Shown here: positions 5,862 to 11,608 of the stretch, piece by piece
How the letters are laid out: every line of letters begins with the position of its first letter
Position numbering within the stretch: the first letter of the stretch is position 1
Origin: an uncultured Elusimicrobia bacterium
GTDB taxonomy: Bacteria; Elusimicrobiota; Elusimicrobia; Elusimicrobiales; Elusimicrobiaceae
Assembly (NCBI GenBank): GCA_947164805.1
Contig: CAMUXX010000014.1
Coordinates: 1 to 11,608, forward strand
Length of the DNA stretch: 11,608 bases
Reading direction: 5' to 3'
Program-made: the position numbers and the translations under genes
The notes under the pieces: model-generated
What the model was told of the DNA's origin: nothing
The model's input: only the letters and a program-made list of their open reading frames with translations
Database searches by the model: none

Positions 5862-8800
5862 ATGACTAAATCAAAACCGCTATCTAAATTGATAGCGTAT
5901 GTAGTAACTATTGCTATATTAGTCGGCAGTGTAAGCCCCGCTTATGCGCAGACCGATATAACAATTGATGGTGTAGGCAGTGGATCAGATACTTGGGTAT
6001 CCGGTTATGCAACTACATCTAGTTTATATACCACTGATGGAGAGAATTATCGTTATTACACTGATTGGGTAGAATCTCCCTTAGATGATACGGTTACGAT
6101 GACCGGAGGGCTTTTAAGAACTGTCGGTCTTACCCAAAACGGTAAATTAAACGCAAGTGGTGGCCAGATTAACGTGGAAAGCGGAAGATTAACTATCGCT
6201 AGTGGGTCCAATATCTATAGCGGTGCAAATTTAAATCTTTTTTCCGGAGCTACACTTCGTCAAACAGCCGGTAACGTTACTATTAATTCAGGGGATACTA
6301 TTAATTCTAACGCCATAATTAACGCTACAGGCGGGAATTTAACTTTCTCCGGCGGTGCTCATACAATTAGCAGCGGGTCTTCCATCTCAAACAATTTAAG
6401 CATAACGGGTGGTACAGTTTCTGTTGCTAATGCAGGTTCTTTACAATCAAATTTTAGTAATACAGGAACTTTAAACATTAACGGCGGAAACAAAACCGTA
6501 GTAATTACAGGTGATAATGGTACAACGAACTTCCACGGTACTAATACAAACAATGCAAATATTACACAAAATACGGTCACTAACGACGGTACTTTAACCA
6601 ATAACGCTACCATTGCAGCTCAAACAGTTACTAACTCCGGTACTTTAACCAATACCGCTACTATTGATGCTAATCTTACTAATACTAACAATATTAACGG
6701 AAGCGGTTCTATTGTTACCAAGACAGGAACTTCCAGCAACAGCGGTTCTATTTCCCAATACAATTTGACAAACAATGGTACATTTACTAATAACGGTCAA
6801 ATTACTTTAACAAATAAATTAACAAATAATTCATCAGCTACTTTCACTACCAATGCAAGTTCAATTAATGCTGCAAACGGTATTCTAAATAACGGTACTT
6901 TAAACTTCACCGGCGGTGAAAATAATAATGTGGTTACCGGGGATAATGGTATTACCAATATTACAGGGGATTTATTGAATGAAGGTTCTATTTCCCAATA
7001 TGATATTAATATCGCTTCAGGAAAAGTTGTTACTACAGAAGCATCTGACTTAACTGCAAGCCATATCATCAATAACGACGGTATTATTGACTATACAGGA
7101 GGCACAACCGGTAATACAATTACAGGTGACGGCAGGCTTGTAATTACAGGTTATGTAACAAACACCGGTAATATAGACCAATCACAAGTTAATAATAGCA
7201 GTGTGTTTGTAAATAACGGTAATGTTAATGCAAACTTAGTAAATACCGGTTCATTGGAAGGTACAGGCAATTATGTAACAAAAGCAGGGGTTTCTTCCAA
7301 CAGCGGTACAATTCAACAAAATAATTTAACTAACAATGGCACTTTTGACAACAACGGTCATATCACTTTAACAGGTGCTTTAACTAATAACGGTACTTTT
7401 AACACAAATGCAGGCTTACTGGCTGCAACAGGTGGTGCTAACAACTTAGGAACATTAAATCTCACAGAAGGTACCAACAATGTAGCAATTACCGGTACAG
7501 GTACAACTAATTTTAGAGGTACAACCACAAATAATGCTACAGTTAATCAAAACAATGTAAATAATGACGGGATATTAACCAATAATTCTACTGTTACGGC
7601 TAATAATTTCGTTAATACTAATGAAATTCAAGGAACAGGGACTATCGTTACAAATGCCGGTGGTGTTTCTTCTAACGGAGGTACAATTACACAAGCGAAT
7701 TTGACCAACAACGGTACCTTCACAAATAACGGTACTATTGACTTAACAGGCACTTTAACCAACAATGGGACATTTGATAATAATGATATGCTTTCTGCTA
7801 GCGTCAATAACACTTTAGGTTCTGTTTTAAATTCCAATGCCAATAATTTAGGCGGAGATATTACCAATAATGGCACATTAAATCTTAATGAAGACGGAAC
7901 TTTATCGGTAGATGTTGAGGGTAACGGCACCACAAACCTTGATGGCAATATTGAAAACCTAGGTTACATTGAACAAGGAACGGTTGTAGTTTCAGCCTCA
8001 AGCACTTTAGATAATGAAGGTTATATTAAAGGTGCTATTACGAACAACGGAACTATTAATTCTATCGCAGACGATTTAGACGGTACTGTCGCCAACGAGG
8101 GTGAACTTAATATTGACGGCGGTACAACAGCGGCTACATACACCGGTGACGGCGAAATGAATATTACAGATGATTTAACTGTAAATCATACTATTAGCCA
8201 AGGCAGCATAACAAATGATGCTGATTTAACAAATAATTCTGTTATTACTTCAAATAATATCGTAAACAACGGTACTATCTACGGGGCTGCTTCAGGCCTT
8301 GTAGGCAATGTTGATAATGAAGGTACGCTTGCATTTAATGTTGCTTCTGCCAGTGCCGGTACAGCCGTTATTTCCGGTACAGGTGATGTACAAGTAACTG
8401 CAAACACCACATTGGGCGGCACAAATACTTATACAGGAGATACCCTAATTAAAGGTGCGACCTTGACTATTGCCGGTCAAAATAATATTAGCACAGACAG
8501 TGATATATTGTTTGCCAATGCAACAAATGACAGCATTTTACAAGTTACAGAAGCAGGCACTTTAGCCAATGTCTTAAAAGGCCAAACTGCAACCGATAAT
8601 GTGGCTGTTCAAAATGATGCTGCTTTAACACTTAATACCTCTATTGGGGAAGCCAATAATTTCCACAAATACGGTAACGGTGTTATGACTTTAGGTATGG
8701 CCTCCAATAACTATACCGGCAATACTTATGTACATGGCGGAACTTTGATAGGAAATACGCAAAACATTAATAATGCTGTTATCGGTGATGCAGGTACGAC

Positions 8801-10505
8801 AGTAGAATTTAATGACACAACTGATGCAGAGTTAAATAAAATTGACACATCAGGTACTTTTGTACAAAGCGGATCAGCAGTATTAAATGTAGAAAATAAT
8901 TCTTTTGAGGCTAATCAAGTAGAAATCAATGCCGGTACTTTCGCCGCAAACCGCAACGACATTGTGGCATCCACATTAAATGTAAACAATAGTGCAACTT
9001 TGCGCGGTACAGGTAACATTACGGGTACAATAAATGTAAACAATGGTGCCACATTAGCCCCGGGTAACAGTATCGGCACATTAACTGTGACAGGAGATGT
9101 CAACTTTAATAACGGTAGCACAACAGCTATTGAAATTAATGAAACATCCAGCGATAAAATTGTAATTACCGGAAATGCTAATATTCAAAGTGGTGCTAAC
9201 TTAACCGTTGCCAATGAAGGCGGCCGTTTCTTTGAATGGCAAGATTTTGAAATCGTCAATGCCGGTAATGTATCCGGTACATTTGACTATGACGGATCTA
9301 TAGCCAATTTTGATACAACCCGTATTGACGTATCTTTAGATTACAGCGATCCGACAAAAATAACTTTAACAGCAAAACGTAAAGCAACTGATTATGAAGA
9401 TGTTGCAGGTTTATCAGATAACCAACAACAGGTAGCACAGTCAATTGATGCTGTTTCCACCGGTTTTGGTGGCGACATTACCAATGCCTTGCTACAATTA
9501 GAAGCATTAGGCGGATTAAACCCTGATGACGTAACAATCATTAATAACTCTTCTACTTTACGCTCTGCTTTAGATGATTTAACAGGTGTAATTTATGCAA
9601 ACAGTTCTTTAGTCCCCTTGTTCAACGCAAAAACAACACATGTTTATGATCGTATTACCCAACAAAATGCATTATCAAAAGAGAACACAAAACATAGTGA
9701 TAATCTATGGGCACAATATTACGGCCAACATAATAATGTATTTAAAACAACAAATTCAAGTGGTTTTACCAATAATATGACCGGTGTTTTGGTAGGATAT
9801 GACCGCTTGTTTGACAATGTTCTTTTAGGTGGATATGTTGGTGGCGGTAAGAGTATCTTACGTCAAAACAACGATAGAATGGATGTTGATGACTTCTCGT
9901 TAGGTCTATATGCAGGTTATCAACACGGTAGCTGGGTATTAAAAGGGACATTATTAGGCGCTTATCAGACATATAAAGGTGAACGCAGTATTGATTTCAT
10001 GGCACGTACTGCAAAAAGCACTTACCATGGCTTTAATTTCGCTTTAGATTTAGAAGCCGGATATAATGTTTACAACAATGATTGGTTTAATGTGAAACCG
10101 TTTGTCGGTGTATTAGGCAACTATACACAAACAAGATCTTTCACAGAAACCGGTGCAGATTCTCTTAATTTGCGTGTACAGAGCAAAAACTTATCTAGCG
10201 CAGAAGCACGTTTAGGTGTTCAATTAGATGGAACAATTAAACAAAAATTGAATTGGTACGGTTCTGTAGGCGTGAAGAGACACCTTACTCATGACTATTC
10301 AAGATTACATGCGTCTTTTGATCATCCAGGTGCATTAGATATGCAAATCAAGAGTGCAAAATTAGGTTATACATACTTCAACGGGCAACTTGGTTTAAAT
10401 TATACTCTTACAAACCAATGGAGTATATTCGGTAATACTGAATTAGGTATGAATAACAGAGCACTTAATTGCTATGGTAACATTGGCGTAGCATACAGCT
10501 GGTAA
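5862..10505 (+). CDS. Large type V (classical) autotransporter with Asn/Thr/Gly-rich repetitive passenger
   Basis: 1547 residues from the ATG at 5862. Residues 1-29 are a signal peptide with a clear AYA cleavage site before Gln30. Residues 30 to about 1180 form the passenger, dominated by Asn, Thr and Gly, free of cysteine, and full of short beta-helix rungs such as LTNNGTF and NNGT (at least ten copies). Autotransporter-type repeats follow at about 838-875 (NTYTGDTLIKGATL), 933-972 (NNYTGNTYVHGGTL) and 1038-1092 (LRGTGNITG, then ATLAPGNSIGTLTVTGD), as is usual near the barrel. An alpha-helical linker (about 1180-1280, QQQVAQSIDAV) leads into the 265-residue beta-barrel (about 1283-1547), which ends in aromatic Tyr-Ser-Trp (IGVAYSW). 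The one cysteine (NCYGN) lies in the last strand. No protease or lipase motif is visible, so a structural or adhesive surface role is more likely. The passenger sequence gives no host ligand. Confidence 0.95.
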   Translation: MTKSKPLSKLIAYVVTIAILVGSVSPAYAQTDITIDGVGSGSDTWVSGYATTSSLYTTDGENYRYYTDWVESPLDDTVTMTGGLLRTVGLTQNGKLNASGGQINVESGRLTIASGSNIYSGANLNLFSGATLRQTAGNVTINSGDTINSNAIINATGGNLTFSGGAHTISSGSSISNNLSITGGTVSVANAGSLQSNFSNTGTLNINGGNKTVVITGDNGTTNFHGTNTNNANITQNTVTNDGTLTNNATIAAQTVTNSGTLTNTATIDANLTNTNNINGSGSIVTKTGTSSNSGSISQYNLTNNGTFTNNGQITLTNKLTNNSSATFTTNASSINAANGILNNGTLNFTGGENNNVVTGDNGITNITGDLLNEGSISQYDINIASGKVVTTEASDLTASHIINNDGIIDYTGGTTGNTITGDGRLVITGYVTNTGNIDQSQVNNSSVFVNNGNVNANLVNTGSLEGTGNYVTKAGVSSNSGTIQQNNLTNNGTFDNNGHITLTGALTNNGTFNTNAGLLAATGGANNLGTLNLTEGTNNVAITGTGTTNFRGTTTNNATVNQNNVNNDGILTNNSTVTANNFVNTNEIQGTGTIVTNAGGVSSNGGTITQANLTNNGTFTNNGTIDLTGTLTNNGTFDNNDMLSASVNNTLGSVLNSNANNLGGDITNNGTLNLNEDGTLSVDVEGNGTTNLDGNIENLGYIEQGTVVVSASSTLDNEGYIKGAITNNGTINSIADDLDGTVANEGELNIDGGTTAATYTGDGEMNITDDLTVNHTISQGSITNDADLTNNSVITSNNIVNNGTIYGAASGLVGNVDNEGTLAFNVASASAGTAVISGTGDVQVTANTTLGGTNTYTGDTLIKGATLTIAGQNNISTDSDILFANATNDSILQVTEAGTLANVLKGQTATDNVAVQNDAALTLNTSIGEANNFHKYGNGVMTLGMASNNYTGNTYVHGGTLIGNTQNINNAVIGDAGTTVEFNDTTDAELNKIDTSGTFVQSGSAVLNVENNSFEANQVEINAGTFAANRNDIVASTLNVNNSATLRGTGNITGTINVNNGATLAPGNSIGTLTVTGDVNFNNGSTTAIEINETSSDKIVITGNANIQSGANLTVANEGGRFFEWQDFEIVNAGNVSGTFDYDGSIANFDTTRIDVSLDYSDPTKITLTAKRKATDYEDVAGLSDNQQQVAQSIDAVSTGFGGDITNALLQLEALGGLNPDDVTIINNSSTLRSALDDLTGVIYANSSLVPLFNAKTTHVYDRITQQNALSKENTKHSDNLWAQYYGQHNNVFKTTNSSGFTNNMTGVLVGYDRLFDNVLLGGYVGGGKSILRQNNDRMDVDDFSLGLYAGYQHGSWVLKGTLLGAYQTYKGERSIDFMARTAKSTYHGFNFALDLEAGYNVYNNDWFNVKPFVGVLGNYTQTRSFTETGADSLNLRVQSKNLSSAEARLGVQLDGTIKQKLNWYGSVGVKRHLTHDYSRLHASFDHPGALDMQIKSAKLGYTYFNGQLGLNYTLTNQWSIFGNTELGMNNRALNCYGNIGVAYSW
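6681..7985 (+). repeat. Coding super-repeats in the autotransporter passenger
   Basis: Three long units start near 6681, 7238 and 7611. Each opens with a Val/Leu-x-Asn-Thr segment, then G-(S/T)-G-x-(I/Y)-V-T-(K/N), S-S-N-(S/G)-G-(S/T)-I-x-Q, N-L-T-N-N-G-T-F-(T/D)-N-N-G and L-T-(N/G)-x-L-T-N-N. The first unit is about 186 residues and the others about 124. A weaker, related lead-in (LTNNSVITSNNIVNNGTI) is seen near 8223. The protein pattern is much better kept than the DNA: the same Asn-Asn-Gly-Thr is spelled with many different codons, so the duplications are old. Confidence 0.75.
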
Positions 10506-10545
10506 AATTAAGATCTAAGATAGATTCTTATATTATTAAAAGTGT

Positions 10546-10579
10546 TTTAGTGGCAGGGGGAAATACCCCTGCCACTAAA
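10546..10579. terminator. Strong hairpin terminator after the autotransporter, possibly bidirectional
   Basis: Two perfect 14-base arms, TTTAGTGGCAGGGG (10546-10559) and its complement (10566-10579), enclose a six-base loop, 41 bases after the stop codon. Read on the plus strand, the stem is followed by TATTTG, only moderately T-rich. Read on the minus strand, it is followed by ACACTTTT. It probably stops the autotransporter transcript and may also catch transcripts coming from the rRNA side. Confidence 0.85.
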
Positions 10580-10613
10580 TATTTGTAAAAACAACCTCTA
10601 AAATCTCTTTTTC

Positions 10614-10650
10614 AAAAAAGCCATTGAATAAAATACTTAATAGCTTTTTT
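10614..10650. repeat. AT-rich inverted repeat (hairpin)
   Basis: The arms AAAAAAGCCATT (10614-10625) and AATAGCTTTTTT (10639-10650) pair over 12 positions around a 13-base loop. The one imperfect pair is C-A in plus-strand RNA but G-U in minus-strand RNA, so the hairpin is more stable when made from the minus strand. It could be a weak terminator or part of a small RNA. Confidence 0.5.
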
Positions 10651-10711
10651 ATTAAAAATTTTATCCACCATCCATCAAGAAAAACAAGTTTTTGTTTACC
10701 AACTTTCGCCC

Positions 10712-10741
10712 ATTATACGAGTGAAGAAATATTGTTTGCAA
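10712..10741 (-). promoter_or_regulatory. Candidate sigma-70-like promoter on the minus strand
   Basis: TTGCAA (10741-10736) and a perfect TATAAT (10717-10712) are spaced by 18 bases on the minus strand. Transcription would begin near 10705 and run left to the hairpin at 10546-10579, giving an RNA of roughly 160 bases with no normal gene. TATAAT boxes also arise by chance in AT-rich DNA. Confidence 0.45.
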
Positions 10742-10993
10742 GTATTTGCGAGAAAATTTTTGTTTTTGCCAAAATCACAAGAACACAAAGCCATAGCAAC
10801 TAGAACAATATCGCGCTGTGCATCAAATTTATGAATAAGGAATATTTATCCCCTATCCGTCCCGCGCAAAAAATCACATGGGCCACCGCCCGCCATGCGG
10901 GTGAGGGCAATATAGGTTTATAAATATTTAAGAGTATTGAAATTTTACAAGTATTTTTTGTTTATAGAAGGTACAACTTAAGGCGTGTATACT

Positions 10994-11041
10994 ATGAAAG
11001 GTCGGAGGCCGAAGTATCCGGCTGAGATCGCAACGCCATAG
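10994..11041 (+). other. GC-rich block with a 15-codon open frame
   Basis: From ATG to TAG this block reads MKGRRPKYPAEIATP and is much richer in G and C than the DNA on both sides. A perfect TATACT lies directly before the ATG. The flanking GGCGT (10982-10986) and ACGCC (11033-11037), and CTATG (10992-10996) and CATAG (11037-11041), are interleaved complementary pairs, so a folded RNA is as likely as a peptide. It could also be a fragment of a mobile element. Function not assigned. Confidence 0.2.
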
Positions 11042-11068
11042 AAACAAAAAAGACGCCGCAAAGACAAT

Positions 11069-11218
11069 AAAAAAGGGTAGCAATGAGACAGACATCGATC
11101 TACTCTGACAACACCGAATTGGGTGTTACTACCATCAACCCTGGTAAGCTTAACTGCCGTGTTCGGAATGGGAACGGGTGTGGCCTTACCGGAATAAACA
11201 TCTGTCTCATTCCTACCC
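11069..11218 (-). terminator. Extended 5S processing helix plus T run (probable end of the rRNA operon)
   Basis: The 5S terminal helix continues outward: 11075-11095 and 11198-11218 pair over 21 positions with one G-G mismatch and two G-U pairs. Immediately after the stem on the minus strand come six T residues (11074-11069). The outer stem is probably the cleavage site for 5S maturation, and the stem plus T run may also stop transcription. No other hairpin-plus-T-run is seen close downstream of 5S. Confidence 0.6.
11087..11206 (-). rRNA. rrf: 5S ribosomal RNA
   Basis: The minus strand carries the universal 5S core CCCGTTCCCATTCCGAAC followed by ACGGCAGTTAAGC, and the later GATGGTAGTA. Placing the ends at the base of helix I (GACAGATGT pairing with ATGTCTGTC) gives exactly 120 bases, the normal length. 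It lies 161 bases after the 23S 3' end in the same direction, the usual 23S-5S order. Confidence 0.95.
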
Positions 11219-11367
11219 CTTTATTTAGTTACCTTCCATTAACCTTTCCGGTAACAGGGAGAACTAACCCCACTTTGGTAAGAACGAAAATTATTCGTTT
11301 TCGATTGAAAAACCAAGTTTTTCTTTAGAACACATCAACTGCGTTGATATATTCGGGATTAAAGAAT
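11207..11367 (-). other. 23S-5S internal transcribed spacer with three small hairpins
   Basis: No tRNA is present. Three short perfect hairpins are visible: CGAAAA/TTTTCG (11285-11303), GAAAAAC/GTTTTTC (11307-11323, three-base loop) and ATCAAC/GTTGAT (11334-11348, three-base loop). They may guide processing of the 23S 3' end and the 5S precursor. Confidence 0.7.
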
Positions 11368-11608
11368 ACGGCCAAGCCTCACGATCTATTAGTACAGGTT
11401 AACTGAACATATTACTATGCTTACATTTCCTGCCTATCAACCCGGTGGTCTTCCGGGGATCTTATGGGACATAAGTCCAGGGTAACCTTATCTTGAGGCG
11501 GGTTTCGTGCTTATATGCTTTCAGCACTTATCCCTACCGAACACCGCTAATCAGCTATGCTCTTGACAGAACAACTGATATACAGGAGGTTCGTTCATCC
11601 AGGCCCTC
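11368..11608 (-). rRNA. rrl: 23S ribosomal RNA, 3' end (partial)
   Basis: On the minus strand, the last 241 bases or so of 23S are present; the gene continues beyond the right edge. Conserved blocks include GATAAGTGCTGAAAGCAT, AAGCACGAAACC and the terminal GTGAGGCTTGG, which aligns with the GTGAGGCTTAACC end of the E. coli gene. The 3' end was set by that alignment and could be off by a few bases. It should pair with the 23S 5' end, which lies outside the window. Confidence 0.95.

Larger units (their letters stand above)
10579..10923 (+). pseudogene. Possible decayed reading frame (one internal TAG)
   Basis: This plus-strand frame runs for 115 codons with a single internal stop (TAG at 10801-10803) before TAA at 10921-10923, in DNA rich enough in A and T that stops should come every 14 or so codons. 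The later part looks the most protein-like: from the ATG at 10831 it reads MNKEYLSPIRPAQKI, then ATARHAGEGNIGL before the stop. No ribosome site precedes that ATG. I do not recognise the protein. It may be a relic of a gene, or chance. Low confidence. Confidence 0.2.
10506..11068. other. 563-base intergenic region without a confident gene
   Basis: It lies between the autotransporter stop codon and the end of the oppositely oriented rRNA operon, so both transcripts run into it. It holds the hairpin terminator at 10546-10579, an AT-rich hairpin at 10614-10650, a minus-strand promoter at 10712-10741, a long nearly open plus-strand frame (10579-10923) including a GC-rich patch at 10858-10910, and a second GC-rich patch at 10982-11041. 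No tRNA cloverleaf and no known riboswitch was recognised. Confidence 0.8.

Noticed and set aside
6480..8300. CRISPR-like regularity of repeated AACAACGGTAC-type words
   Set aside because: The repeats are in frame, vary at synonymous positions and have no constant spacer length. They encode Asn-Asn-Gly-Thr rungs of one protein.
6359..9121. Several minus-strand open frames inside the autotransporter gene
   Set aside because: They are rich in Val, Leu and Pro because they mirror the Asn/Thr/Gly codons of the repetitive passenger; none has a ribosome site or a recognisable domain.
10982..11070. Riboswitch-like words (GGCTGAGAT, GACGCCGCAAAGAC) resembling TPP or cyclic-di-GMP elements
   Set aside because: Only short words match; the other conserved boxes and the expected helices of either class are missing, and no gene lies downstream on the plus strand.
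11083..11328. 81-codon plus-strand open frame over the 5S gene and spacer
   Set aside because: It is antisense to conserved 5S rRNA and its spacer; there is no ribosome site and no protein-like pattern.

Overview
The window looks like chromosomal DNA of a low-GC, Gram-negative bacterium. Three things support this: a type V autotransporter with a C-terminal outer-membrane barrel, a lipoprotein signal peptide, and an rRNA operon end. Shine-Dalgarno sites are strong (GGAG/AGGAGG). The taxon cannot be fixed by eye. A host-associated lineage such as gut Elusimicrobiota or a gut alphaproteobacterium would fit, but this is only a guess; the 23S fragment would settle it.

Layout: (1) Bases 1-5645 hold eight tightly packed minus-strand genes. 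In transcription order they are a YqhD-like iron-dependent alcohol dehydrogenase, a MerR-family regulator, a membrane-anchored flavodoxin, a DUF362 lipoprotein, an exported or anchored carboxymuconolactone decarboxylase-cupin fusion, a soluble flavodoxin, an aldo/keto reductase, and the start of an iron-sulfur flavoprotein/FMN reductase. Upstream of the dehydrogenase lies a textbook MerR-type promoter: a 19-bp spacer between -35 and -10 filled by a perfect 16-bp palindrome. The regulator keeps a lone cysteine at position 52, the position I recall as the aldehyde sensor of Bacillus AdhR. I read the cluster as an aldehyde/electrophile-inducible, autoregulated reductive detoxification operon. Its oddity is that three of its eight products carry export or membrane-anchor signals.

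(2) Bases 5646-5861 are a divergent control region. The minus strand carries the MerR-type promoter. The plus strand carries an inverted repeat, an extended -10 promoter and a near-perfect ribosome binding site for the next gene.

(3) Bases 5862-10505 encode one 1547-residue autotransporter on the plus strand: signal peptide, a very Asn/Thr/Gly-rich repetitive beta-helix passenger built from roughly 120-190-residue super-repeats, an alpha-helical linker and a 265-residue barrel. A strong hairpin lies just after it.

(4) Bases 10506-11086 hold no confident gene. They contain the hairpin terminator, a second AT-rich hairpin, a good minus-strand promoter that could make a small RNA, a stretch with an unusually open plus-strand frame (possible relic), and a small GC-rich block. 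(5) Bases 11087-11608 are the end of an rRNA operon on the minus strand: the 3' end of 23S, a spacer with small hairpins, and 5S, whose terminal helix is extended to 21 pairing positions and followed by a T run that probably ends the operon.
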